Shown: in pieces, positions 25,712 through 39,400 of the stretch
Layout of the letters: every line of letters starts with the position of its first letter
Numbering within the stretch: position 1 is the first letter of the stretch
DNA from: Tetranychus cinnabarinus
Taxonomy: Eukaryota > Arthropoda > Arachnida > Trombidiformes > Tetranychidae
Direction of reading: 5' to 3'
Assembly: GCA_022266195.1 (NCBI GenBank)
Contig: WHVY01000002.1
Span: 15,267,001-15,331,000 of the forward strand
DNA length: 64,000 nt
Position numbers and translations under genes: made by a program
The notes under the pieces: generated by a model
The model's database searches: none
Seen by the model: the letters and a program-made list of their open reading frames with translations, nothing else
Told to the model about the DNA's origin: nothing

Positions 25712-28700
25712 GAAAACAAAAATCCAACTTTGTTTCATCGCTAAACACAGAACAAATTAATTGCAATTTTAACCTTCACGTTGTAATTATCTGCAATTAA
25801 AATGATTATAATTGTGATAAACTTGAATCGAGTATCAATGGCCTGATGAATGATTAACTAAAGAAAGCAAATTTTATAATTACCGAGTAAAGAGGAAAAA
25901 TATATGTTAATCGGAATGAATAAAAAAAGGCATTTCTTTGGTGAAAAGTTGAAAAGATTAACTGAACAAGATGAATCACGATAAAGATGATGAAGATGAT
26001 GGTGAGGCTGGACAACACCCTGGACTAATCGATCTTTCAATGGGGATAAATTAGTTGCTCTTCTCACGAACATTTCAATGGATAGTAAAAAGTTATTTGC
26101 CAAAAACTAGAGACACAAAAGTTGCCCTTTTTGTTTGCTTCTTCATTACCTTTTACCTTAGAGAAGAGGTTCGATAATTATCTGTAATTAGCTATAATTA
26201 ATTTCCATTGCTAAACAATCTAATTGAACCTTTACTTGTTTGCTTCTTGCTCTTCATTTCAGGTTTTCATCTTTTCTCTCTTTCCAACTTCTCCCTTTCA
26301 TCTTCATTGCAACGAAAATTTAAAAACAAAACATTTAACACAATTAAAAGCTGCAAACTGAATTACTAATCACCAAGAGTTCTGTCTAATTAATAGTATT
26401 GCAAAGGGAAAACAAGATAATTATGTTGAACCAATTTAACATGAAATACCGATTATATATTGTTTAGTTTGCTAGGAAACTTTTACTCTCTGTGTTTTAG
26501 AAACTATTTAATTACTATTGCAATTAAAATTGTTTTTCTTCTTCTTCGGCTTTTCATCCCTTTTGGCGCACTATTTTATCCCATTTAACATTGTACTACG
26601 ATTTATTGGAAAGTTTACCATTTTTGAAATGATAATTAGATGATTAATTGTTGTGTGGTTGTTGCTTAATTGTGATCGATTATTATTTAACGCTGAAAAT
26701 GAAATGAAGAAATTTTTTCGAAACAAAATGTTGAGTTTTCATTAAGAGTAATAGAACAATTAAATGACGTAAGATGGCGTTGATAGTCGAGTAATTTAAT
26801 CATTTTTGCTCATTCACTTTGCTAGTTGACTTTGTAATTGAATGAATTGATAGCTTCGATTTTATATTTAGTTTTCATCGAAAGTGCGTTGATTAACTCT
26901 ATTGCGGGCTTTCATTTGTTTCCATCTTGGAATACTTCGACCACTCATTTAACTTTAATCCCTTTTCCGTCATTATTTAGTTAAAGTCAGTGAAGAGCGT
27001 TCATTTTGCGATTCAAAATCTTCTGAATCGATGTTCATCCTTTCGAAATTTGTATTTGAAATTTGTATTTCTATTTGCTGTAAATAAAGAAATGAAGTTT
27101 AGTTATTCTTTGCACTTTTTTACAACATTTGTAATTCACGTTTAATCTTATGCAGTCGATTGGTAAAACTGGCTCAAAAATTTTATTTACTTTCTTCATT
27201 TACTGATTTTCACAATAAAGCATGGCTTTGAAAATTAGATGCTAATATTTCGCTAACAGCTCATCAAATGAAATTTCATGAACAAATTATAATAGAACTA
27301 AAGTTAAACAAATTGGTCAAGCAAAAAGGTTCAAGAATAGTTTTCATCTTGGTTGGTAATGGATTTAACCATTCGTGTCTTTAAGCTCTTCCGTGTTGCT
27401 GGTCTATTGAAATCTCGTTTTGAGTGAAATTCAATGTTGAATCAATTTTTTGTTGATTCATCTTTTTTCAGATGAGTTCTGGTCAATTTTTTGTTCAATA
27501 TCATTTTCTGATTCGGTTAAAAGTCTGCAACTTTTTAAACTTCAAAATCTATGTTATCTTCGGTTCTTGACACAAAAATCGAGCAATTTTCATAAAAGCT
27601 CGAGTAAAAATTAAAGGTTTACTCATCTTTTTCCGAATAAAATAACTTTACTAAAAAAACTTCAGTTGTAAGCTTTTACGATCAGGAAAGGGCAGAATGC
27701 TTTGCGCTATCTGATATTTTCGAGAATTGATAAATAGTAAAAACCTTAAAAAACGAATTTTCACAGCTCAGTACTTGACGAATCGCTGCAAAAGTTTTGT
27801 TTATCGGCCGTTTGTTCGTTTCCTTTTAGATTTTCTGAGATGCTGAAACTATTATTAATACAAGACTTGATAATGAAACTCAGAAACTTTGCAGTTCTTT
27901 GAGCTTTACTGTCAGACCAAGAGCCTGATTAGTTGATTAGATTGACGGTTGGAGAAGAATCATGAATCATAAGAGTTATCGATTAATCAGAACCATTTCT
28001 GTTATCTTAGTATGAACTTCAACATTTAGCTCAATTTCACTAATAGATTGTCATTTGTTTTTACCTCAAAAGTTGAACCATTAAAATAGTTGCATGATTA
28101 GCTAATTAATTTCCAAGTGAATTTGAAAAAACTCCCAAAAACTGGTCACCATAAGTTTTAATAAATTTATGCAATGCAACAAGAAGAAGCCAGTAAAAGG
28201 TAATCCTAATTAATCATTAACCAAGATTGAGACAAATTGATGAAGGGCAGCACAGGAACAAATCAAACAACTAGTAAATTGAACAGCAAACCTTCAACCG
28301 TTGAAATCTGATATTTCATGATGAAGGACAAATAATAAGTGATACTTTTACAGTTTTTTTTGCTTCTTCATTACCAACTTGATTTAACTAATTAAATCCA
28401 GTTTCACTTTTTTACCTGTAAATTAAACTTGGTGACTGATTTATTCATTTTTATCATCACGATCCATTGGGTTGGGCATTGATCATCATCCTACCTTAAT
28501 TTAGATTTGATTACCTTCCACCAAAGAAGAAGAAAAAGAGAAGAAAAAAAATCTGAGAAATATAATTCTAATTACCTTTTTCTCAACAAAATGAAAAACT
28601 GAAAAGTAGAAAAAAAGTGTCTGAAAAAGGTCATGAGACTTTAATAACAGATTAAACCATCAAACAGGTAAAGACACTTGATAATCAGTATTGACTGAAA

Positions 28701-31700
28701 AGTGACTGAAGAAAGAGAAAAAGGAAAATCCTTTTTACCAATTATCACTATTAACGTTGCTCTTTGATGATAATTTGATAAGCCAATGTTAATAATATAA
28801 ATGCATTAATTGAATGATGAACGGAACGCAAAAGAAAGGCCATTAAATGAAAGCTTTTAATGTTGATAATAAAAAGTTATTTTGCAAAAACACAAACGAA
28901 GGTAAAATTAGCGTATAATCAGCTTTTCCAGAATTGGTTCAACTCTTGATTACATTCATCAATTAATGGCTAAACATGATTGAGATGCAAGTAAACAGAT
29001 TAAATGAGCTTCTCTTCATTATTCTTGGCTTATTAATTTGTAGTTCAACCTTTATTGCAGCTTTATTCACTCTACTATTAACTTTCAATGATATTTTGCG
29101 CACTTGAGTTTCGATGTAATTTTTGCCTTCTTTCTGTTGCTTTGAAAATTCAAGTCTTCTAGATTAGAAAGTAAAGGCGAGAGGTAAAATTAAAGATTAT
29201 CATTACGATTGTTATTAATGGTAAATAATGATTAGTTGTTGTTGCGTGTCTCTTTCCACTTTTACCTTTACCTTTATGGGATAATTTTGTGCGCACTTTT
29301 TATTTCATTTTTCAACCTGAAAACAAACTCTTTTTGGCTAGTTTCGTTTGTTTCTGTAACTTCAATCATCTATTAACCTTGAACATTTACACTTGCCTTT
29401 TCGTTGCTTCTCTTTTTTTATTGATGGTAATAAGAATCAACAATTGGCTCAACAATTTACTATAATTATTCAGGTTATCAACCTAATCACTTATCATCTT
29501 AACTAACACAACAATATAAGAATAATGATAATAACGCGAAACATTATCAACATCCGATTCCATTATTGTTGTCATTATCATTCTCTTGTTCATCATATTT
29601 ATCATCTTGTTTTGAGCTGCTTCTCAATCGTCATTGTTTTTTGCTTGATCAATGAACCGAAAGAGAAGCTTTGATTCTCTCATCTTTTTTTTTCGTTTAA
29701 TTAGCAATATCGATTAAATGATGAGATGATTTAAAAGTTTTTTGGTTATCCATTTTGATGAATCCAATTGTGTTTTGTGTTTTGTTTGATATTGAATGGT
29801 CAACGTTGTGACCTTTAAATTTGCTCAAGTGTCTTTTGGTCAACTTCAATGGTCCAAGAATAAGGAGAGGGAAAAAAAGAAGAGTAATGTTAATGTTGCT
29901 AACAAGATATTAACTGACCTAATGACCATGGTAAAGGAACAAGTGGCGATTTGATACATAAAGAGCAAAAGACAAATGTGTCTTGTGGATGAGGATTCAA
30001 TTAGAAGAGAGAAAATGGGAAAAGAAGGAAATTTTCGTGATATCATTGAGCTTCTTTCATTCACCTTGAATGATTGATTGACATTAACTGACCGACAACA
30101 AATCAACAAACTATTAGGATTTAAGATGAAAAGAAATCCGTTATCCAATAGCGTTTATTAGGATCAACTCAAATGATGCCAATGGTAGTCAATAAAGTTG
30201 CTTCAAAGCTGCAAATCTCTTACGCGAATAACAATGTAAAACAAGTCGACAAACTTCGATTAATTGGTGATTAAGTGTGCAAAATAACAGCTTTGACACA
30301 ATGCCGTTATACAGATTCGAGCAATTGGAAATCAACATAGAAAAACTCAGATTAGAAAATCGCAGCTTCGCATCAGTCTTACAAAAATCAGCATCCCGAT
30401 AAGATAAATGTCGAGTCTTTGAGAGACTGAAGAAAGTCTTCGTGTCTTGGTGAAAAACATGAAGTTCAGATCGCTTTTCTAAAAGCGCAATTTTCGGAAA
30501 AGATCAACCAAAAAACTTGAATATCTCTCACTTTAATCGATGAACTTGATGTCTTGAGAAAACAAAATTCAATATTTTCTCACTTAAACTGTATTAAACA
30601 AGAAATTCTGATGAAATCTCCGATTTAAAAGTTTCGAAAGTCGACTTGTTTACTCAAGAAGCTTACTAGATTAATCAAGAAAAGTGTCATGAATCTAATC
30701 GACTTTATTCATCAAAGCTATCAATGTGATTCAATCACAATGATGCAAAACAACTAAATGAACCAAATGTCTCAAATATACAAAATCTTGCTCCATTGGT
30801 TGGTAAATTGTTCAAGATACTGAAACCATTTGTGCAATAACAGTCAAGAATCTCCATGTCATGATGAAAATATTTAACGAAGAAAAAAATTGGAAAAAAA
30901 GTTCTAATTAACCAATCAGAATGCAATCATTATTCATGATATTTATTTCCACGTGATTCGATGAGCCAAACGAGCGACAAATGTCAACTCAAATAAACCT
31001 GATGATCGCTAACACATGGTTCAGTCTATTTATCTCTTTATACCTTTCACTCAATTTTGACATTTATTATGAAACAATTTCAACATTATTGAAACTCATC
31101 AAGTCTATTAATTGTGATATAAACAGGAAAAATGAAAAGGTTCAATCAGAGTATTTAGTTAATCAAATGAACACCTACACAAAGCAATGAAACTTGAAGA
31201 GCACAAATCTCTTTTAAATAACAATGTTTACTCGTCAGCTCAGGGTAAAAACTTGTTCACCTCAACATTCATTGCAATAATTATTATGCACATTAATAGA
31301 ATTAAAAAAAAATCTTTTTTTTTTCTCTTCTCTCTTTATTTACCAAACCTTTCATTTTTAATGAACTTTACCAATCAAATGATAACCTTGAAAAGTTCAT
31401 TTACATGTTGATTAGCAACTTTTTTTTCTCTCTCTCTTCCAGAGTTTCACATTTGCAATATTGAACCAAAATATTGAAATAAACATTTAATTGATTACAT
31501 TGAGTTGAACAAAATTAAGGTGTGTGTGACTGCAATGTGAATCTTACAATGGCCAAATGATGATTAAGTTGATTGTTGAGTTAAATACATTTCTCTTCAG
31601 AAACAGTGTGAAGCTCAAGAAAACCTGTCATTTGTTGATTGAGTTGGTAAAGTAACATTTAATTGAGGAAAAAACGAGCAATTCTTGAATTCGCCCAACT

Positions 31701-32684
31701 CTCGCTACTCTAATTATTAACATACTTCTCAATTGATTTGATTATTATTGTAATTATTTGATTCCCTGTTAATCTTGATCATTTTACTTTGAAATTTAAT
31801 TTCCTTTCTCTTCTTGTTTTACCAATTAGACTCATCATGCTCATTGTATTGCTAGGTGTGTTAACTACTTTCATCTTCAGCCATTATTTATCTTCGCCAT
31901 CTTCATTCCTATTCTTATTATAAATCATGTAATTATCATTAAGGTTTCTTTTTTTCGCCAATTAGGTTGAATTTCAATTGATGATGATAAATATAATTTG
32001 ATTGAAAAATCGTGAAAATCTTTGCTCAAAATGTTTGTCCAAATCATTTGATGATTACAATTAACTTTGTTTACTTGTTTTACTTTCTTTTTGGCTTTCG
32101 CCTTTCTCATTACAAATTAATATCATTTAAAAATTTTTACAGACAAATTATTCAATTTGATTATAATTGTTATCAAAGTTAATGATTAAAGATTGCATCA
32201 AATGGTTTTGAAGTAAAGGTATTATCAAATTAATCATTGTTACCAGAATCCAATGAGAGTCAAGGGAACAAAAACTAAATGAACTTCAACTTTATTTGAC
32301 AGGGAAAAATATTTCAATTCAAACTGGTAAACAACATGTAATTAATCAACTTCAATCAAGTTTAAATTTAGTTTTCAAATGTTGATCAATTGAAAATGAA
32401 GAAACTCGCAAATGCTTGCAATTAAATATAGATGGCAGCAGTTGATGTTAATTATTGATGAAAATTTTGTCTTTGACTTTCCAATGTAATCAAGTTTGAG
32501 TCATGAGACTCGCGTTTCTCCAGTTTTTCAAGTCGATCCTAAAGCATTTAAACAACCTGCGAGGTGTGGTGTGAGTAAAAGTAAATAGCGATTGATTCAT
32601 TCCTTTTCGATCTGCTTGTTTTAAGATTCGAAAACAAGAGTATTTACTTCTAAGTCAGAAGAAAGGGTTAGATGATAACCATTT
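25712..32684. other. AT-rich intergenic region with no supported gene
   Basis: Rich in TTAATTA, TTGATTG and AATTGCAATTA-like words. The longest frame (29846-30148, reverse, 100 codons) is F/L/S-rich and unrecognised. 30200-30720 has a more mixed composition and may be a relic. An AGATGGCAG motif lies at 32428-32440. Confidence 0.45.
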
Positions 32685-32805
32685 GCTTGGCCGTGCCTAG
32701 TTGCACCATAACGTCAAAGCCGAAGGCTGAAGCTGTTCCGAACGTCTTTTTCTTGCTAACTCGGAGGTATGTTCCGATCGCTCGTTAAGTAACACCACGA
32801 TATCG
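32685..32805 (+). other. GC-rich island, weakly 5S rRNA-like
   Basis: About 120 bp near half G+C in AT-rich surroundings. gttccgatcgctcgttaag at 32771-32789 followed by taacacc resembles the conserved GTCCGATCACCGAAGTTAAG region of eukaryotic 5S rRNA. accataacgtcaaag at 32705-32719 resembles the 5S 5' region. The two pieces are about 50 bp further apart than in 5S, and no GATGGG-like box C follows. It could be a degraded 5S-derived element (a SINE3 type, for example) or chance. It also contains a short gccgaaggc hairpin. Confidence 0.25.
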
Positions 32806-33139
32806 ATATTGAAACGTAACCTATTCAAGTTACTTGAAAGTGAATCACTTTCATTGTGTTTTTTCATTCATTTTGCGTCTTTGTGACTTGATTTGGTACC
32901 TGGTCAAGTCTTCAGCTTATCCTGATATTATACGTTTCTTCGCCTACCTAAGTAAAGACAACTACTGTTTTTTTAAATTGCATACAATACAATCAAGTCT
33001 TGTCTTATCTAATTTGTAAACTAGATAAGCCGTTTGCAGTTGAATAATGAATCTCGGGCTCAAAGCCTCTATGAGATTTGAGTCTCATTGGTCTAACGGG
33101 TCTCATTGAACTTTCCGAAAATGCAGATGTGACTTTTGG

Positions 33140-33380
33140 AAAACTTCATCGAGTTATTTTGCTATTTTATTGTAACAAGAAAAATGTTGATTTTCGATGA
33201 TTAGTTGAAGATAAAGCAGACTTTATGCGTCATAGATCAAATGTTTTAAACTGTTTGACTGGAAAAGAGTCAACTGTGATGTCCTTTTTACAGTCAGAGT
33301 TGATTCAGTGTTAAACGTTACATTATCTTGCATTTATTTTGCATTATTATTGTGACAACGAATTGATTGATATTGAAACA
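33140..33380 (-). repeat. Two copies of the TGCAAAATAACCC repeat family
   Basis: On the reverse strand, 33335-33375 reads a close match to AATAATGCAAAATAA, and 33150-33190 reads a weaker one ending gcaaaataactcgatg. Related copies lie at 49930-50040, 57215-57310, 57395-57690 and 62030-62130. Confidence 0.6.
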
Positions 33381-33440
33381 TTTCTCACAAAGAGATTTAA
33401 TCTCAATTCAGCATAACTCAAGTAAATTTTATTGATGAAA

Positions 33441-36400
33441 AGAAGCCGTTTAATCTAATTTCTGTTCAACTTTCATCATCATTTAACCTACAACCTTGCT
33501 ACAACTTTAAATCACCCCTTTTCTTCATCACACTGTACTCTTCCTTTCAACTTTGCTCTTTCTTTTTCACTCTTTCTCTACTCTCATCCATCAAAATCCA
33601 TCATCAGTTAACATAAACATTTCCATGTTCACAGTCACAAGTAACAAGAAAAGAGTTCACTTTCATGTACAATTATGAAACAAGGCAAACCCACAAAACT
33701 ATTGAAGACAAAAATAATTCTAAACCCGAAGGGCTGATTAAGATCAACCGAAAACATGATATTAACATTGAACAAGCCTCTAGTCGGTCATCATAATAAT
33801 CATCTTCTCACTCTGGTCCACTCTGACCAATTTCAGGCCCCAACAATAAGTGTAAACAATTGTTGTTTTTAACCAGAAAAAAAAGTAAAACCGCAAAACC
33901 ACAAAAATGGATTAACCAGTAACAAGAGCAAACACCTTTTTGGGTTAAACAATGGTCATCTCACTTTACCATCTCCATATGTCCATAGAGTAACCAGAAA
34001 AGGCCAACACTGAAAACGGAACAAAACCAACTTTTCAAAAACTCGAAGAAACGGCAAAAAACGTGAAAAACAAAAACCCAGTAAAAGCAGTAAAATCAAA
34101 GGTAAACTTGAATTTTGCAAACTTTGATAAGCAACACAAAAATGCCCATTTATACCAATAATACGTTTAAACAGAGTTTTAGTAAAATTAAGTTTAACCA
34201 ATAATTAGCAAAAAATTTGATTGACTGACCCAACTGTCTGTCCCTGTATTCAGAGGAGCAACAGCCGTGTTCATCTAACCTTTAATTCTCAACCTGAAAC
34301 TCGACCATTGTAAAGGTCAAGAGTCTCGATGCTCATGCACGATTGGCGCTCTGGAAAGTTGAAAGAAAAGATGAAAGTTCAGGACAAAATATTGATAATT
34401 GAATGAATAGAAAAAGAGAGAAAAGTGAAACTTTCAAGTCAACAATTAACATTGAATCAGTATAATTTGGTTCTTTCTGGTACCTTTTTTGGGTTTCACT
34501 TGCGAGTTAATAGTAACTATTAATTCTGAAAGTGAATAATGATAAAAGTCTTTGAAATGGTGAAAACAAATAAAATTACAGTGATAGGTATAAATATTGG
34601 GCCAAAACAGAGAGAAAGAAAGTAAAAGCAAGAGAAATGAAGAGAGACAAAGAAATGCCTTTTTAGACAGGTAAGTGTATAATTAAGTGTAATTGTTGGT
34701 TTAGGTTGGCAAAATTGGTTAACTTTTGATTGCAAGAATAAAGAAAGAAAAAACGAAACAAGAAAAAAAAACTGAATCATGAACATAAAGTTCACTTTCT
34801 CAAGGATATAGATGGCGTCTCGTTAATTACCATGTTACCTGTGGAAGGTAAATTCAACATTTTATGCCTTTAAAAGAACAGTTTAACTCTAAAAAATTGA
34901 ACCAACTTTATTGGCCTTTAATTGAATTTTAACTTAATGTTCAACTCTTTACTTTTATCCGTTCAAAGTAACCCTTTAAGGTCACTTTGATTGCGGCAAG
35001 GTAAAGTGAAAAGGAAAAAATGTTCCATCTTTTTCTTAATTGATTGACTCGTCAAGATTAATTTGATTGAAAGATTCTGAGCAAATACAAACGTTGAATC
35101 AACGATTCATAGATGAGATTTTGTTCATCTGTGGTTTGGTTGACCATTTCAAGGAAAATGATGAGTGAAAAGAAGTAAACATTTTAAGCTCATTTTCATT
35201 TCTACTGATTAACATTTCCATGTCAATCAGATGAGACAACATTGAAAGTTAACCTCACAATATTATCATGATTATCATTGGGCAGTGTGAAATTCATTGC
35301 AAAACTATTAACACAAGTCAATCATGGAAATGATTAAAAATGGAGAAAAAAAACAATTCAACTTTTAATTCTGTTCCAACATCAAACGTCACTTTACATA
35401 ATCTTATTAATCTGGTTAAGTATTATGTTATTATGAAAGGAAACACTTTTTTTCATTAATTTTGCGCTCAATTTCACCTTTTTAATGAGCTTTCAATGAT
35501 TAGTTGAAATGACTTTTTGCTCAAGTTGAGCTCAATATTGTGAGTAAATCAAAAAGGTAATAATTAAGACAGCAAAAGGTGAAGATAAGTGAACCTCAAT
35601 GATTAAATGAGTAAAAATACTCGTGACTCAATTCAGGTAAACACATCAATGAGATTATCTTCAGGAAAATATTCAAGTTCAATGCTATCATTGGATTATC
35701 AAGAGAAGAAAAAAATTGGAAAATAATTTTCTCTAAAAAGAAGAGAAAAAAACACGAAAAGTAACTTTAATTTTTGACCTTTCTTTCAACTTGTTTTTTG
35801 GTGACAAATTTTTGCTCTCTTTTAATAGTCATTTTGTTGAAGATGATAATGATGAGGAATGATGAAAAAATAATGACAATAATGATAACTGAAACAAGAT
35901 TCAATCTGTTACTCTTCACCATTTCCGTTTAACAATCCAAGTTTATTAATGGGTTATTTGGATGTTGTGTTCATGTTTTTTTTGGGTAAAAGACTGAAGA
36001 GAAAGAGGAAAAAGTTAAATTATTTGTTCAACTAAAAACTTTTTTTTTCTTCATCATTTCATTTCTTAAACCCAAAGAGCAAAGGGAAAGCCTGAAAAGA
36101 GGGAAAAGAATCATCTAATGGTGTTGATATTAGTTTCAGTTGTAAGAAGACTTTTACTGAACAGTAAAAAAAATAATAAGATGTACAATGTCCACTTGCT
36201 CAGTGATGAAGAGAAGAAGATGAAACAAGAAAAGTTAAAAGTAGAGAAGAGAAAGGTTTGCCTTTTCAATTTAAAAAAAATGGCGGATCATTTGGTTCCT
36301 TTTCAATATCTTTTTGCTCCCAATCCTCTCTCTCTCTTCTCTGACTTTTTTTCTCATCATTTTTGAAGTAGCAAATTAAGGGTGGCAAGAGGCAGGGTGA

Positions 36401-39400
36401 GGGAGGAAAGGAGTTGCAAGGGAAAAGAGAAGAAGAAGAAGAAGAAAGTTGAAAAAACTAAAAATAAGGCAAAGAAATTATCGATTTTAAGAGATTAAAA
36501 AAAAGCAAAAAAGGACCCAAAGCATGCCCTGTGCGAGTCGAAGGGAGAAGGTAAGATGAGGATGAGGATTGTTGGGTGAAGATGAGGGTGGAAGAGGGAA
36601 GAAGGAGAATTTGGTAAAAAATTTGAAAAGATTCATGTTTAGTTACGCGAATTGATGTGAGTGTCCATAACAACATCTCTCCATCACCTTGTAACCTTAA
36701 TCTTTCGCTTCTTTTTTCTTCTTCTCTTTCTTCATCATTATCATCATTCCCTTTTCATTCCCATGTTCACATCGTGATTGGTTAACACAATTATCTTGCC
36801 GCTAATGGGTCCTCCTCCTTCACTTTTTTTTAAGCTTCATCAATCCTTAAAATTTTTTCCTCATCCAGTCTAGATAATGTGGAAAAGATAAAAATTTATC
36901 CTCATTCCCTTGATATTTTTTCTTCTTCATCTTGTTCATCTTTCCTTTATCATGTTCATCGTTTTATAATGAAAAAACTCTTCTTTTTCCTCCCACCACC
37001 CCCATTCCATCTCTTCATTTTTCTCTCTCATCTTGTTCTTATTCTTGCTACTTTAATATCCTTTCATGGTATTCACTTTTTAAACAGTTGAACCTTTTAT
37101 CCTCATCAATTACTAATCCGCCAACCAATTTTGCATCAATATCATTTCAATTTCATTTTAATGGGCAAAAACAAATTTCAATTTTTAACCCGCTTCTCTC
37201 TCTCTTCATTCAAGATCAACATTTGTAATTGCCTTTGATGATAAACATGATGCTCAGTCGATGATGGATAAAATATGGAAACTTTTTTTTCTCTACTTTT
37301 CATCATCAATATTTATATTAACCTTGGTGTGTAAAAAAAGCCACTTTTGTCTTTTTCATTTTTTTCACATTCCAACTCTTGGGTGAAAAGAAGGTGGAAA
37401 AAGGGAGAAAATTTTGACACCAATAATGCAATAAATAAACAGAATTGATTCCATGTTAAATTTCAGGTTTCCATCAATTGCTTGCAACTTTTCAACCGTG
37501 AAGAGTTTGATGAAGAAAACCAGATTTTTGAATGTCACCTTCATTCACAATTAAATTCAGTCAAAACTTTTCCAAAAGTCTAATTTCAATCTATTCTTTG
37601 ATTTTCTAGACTTTAAACTGAAATTATCAAGAAGCGATGAAACAGAAAAAAATGGATTCGCAAATTTGTTCAATGATCTTTCCAAAACTAACATAAAATC
37701 GAAAAGAGTAACTCAAATCGCGTCAATGCTTCGGTTGTGAAGTATTAATTTGACTGAATAAAGATCGCTAAATAATTGAAAAATTGAGTTTTTTTGGAAA
37801 CTCGAAAAGATCGAATTCGATTTTGAGCAGAAAATTGTTTCATTTGCGTAAAATCTCGAGTCTAAAGTGCTGCAAAATTGACTATTAATAGTGAAAGTAA
37901 AATATTGAATTAGGAAGAAAAGGTGAAATTGAGATTCGCAAATGTTAAAGGTGAAAAGAGCGGAAAATGAAATTCGAGAATTTGATTGTTTACCAAACAA
38001 AATTTCAATAAACTGACCACAAACTTAAACTCATCATTTTCACTTTTCTCTCTCTCTCTCTTCTTCTTTCTAATCAGATGAAGACGAGTATTCAATTTCC
38101 ATCTGGCATCACTTATTTACACAGTTGCCTTCAGGGTAAACATTTTAACACTCCTTTTTGAGGTTCCTTTAAGGTTTTTGTTTCACTATTTAGCTTTATT
38201 CCTTCTCTTAACGAGACTAGAGAATCAAAAAGATCAACAAAGCCAAGCAACCTTTTCCGGAGCAAGTTGAAGGCGCTAAAAAGCCACCTTCAATTTTTTG
38301 GCCAATTTTGACTTTTCCTTTTTCCACCTTTGATCACCTTTACAGATGATGAGAAGAGAAGAAGAAGAGAAATCAAGATGAAAATACAGTTACAAGGAAG
38401 ACTGGGGTTCACCTTCTTACTTTGACCCTTACCTGGTAGGAGGAGGATCAAGGTTTAACTTTGCTTCTTTTTCCTGCAACTTTGAGTAAAGCAAAAGGTG
38501 CAAAGAAACTGTGATAAATCATTTTTCATCCCATGATGAATGGTCACACCTTACAAAGGGAAAAGAGAAAATTTAAAGAGAAAAAAAGGAGAAAAAAATC
38601 AACACAAGCACGGGTAACTTGACGCGTTGCCGTTGTTTGTCAACACGTTCAAACCCATCATTATGTTTACAGAAAAAATGATTCATTTCGAAACGAAACC
38701 AAGCACAGAAACAATACTTTGAATTAAAGACATTAACCTTTCATTACTTTTCTCGTACTTTTGTCATTTTTAGATTTTTGCGTTTTCTTGTTTAAACCTT
38801 TGGGCGAATTGCGCATTTTGGATCAAAAATTTTTTGTTGCATCGTTTAGTGTTTCTCTTGTTATTGATGTCTTTTTGTTTGAGCACATTGTTGGACACAA
38901 ATTTATCTTGCAAAGTGTACTTTTACTTTTACTGGGTAAACCAATAAAACCACAATGAGAGTGATGAAGGGTGAAATGTAAGACATTGAAGACGCCTTAA
39001 TATCATCTTCAAGATAAAATGATTTGTCAATCCAACTGGATCTTTATCTTCTTGTTATGGACACTCTTTGTTAGTTTTATCTGTTAACATCATCATCATC
39101 ATCATTCACAAGAGCAACAACGATTAATCGAGAATCGATGAAAGTGTCTCACTTTATCTCTCTTCCCTCTTCTCATCTTTCTTCATTTTGTCTTGTTCAA
39201 TGGTTCAACTCAATGAATGCAATTATAAGGTGATTACACTAATGGCGTTGGCTAATTAAATGTGAAAAGAGAAACTCATTAATCTAAGCAGATTTTTCAT
39301 GCTCATCAAGGGAATCACAAGAAAGGTTACATGGAAAGTTGCTTGTAAATCTCCTTTCACAGGTTACTAAGTTAACCGCTTGTTAATCACAATGTTTAAT

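Noticed and set aside
39089..39106. CAT-repeat run as a CRISPR-like array
   Set aside because: It is a simple trinucleotide microsatellite with no spacers, in a eukaryotic context.
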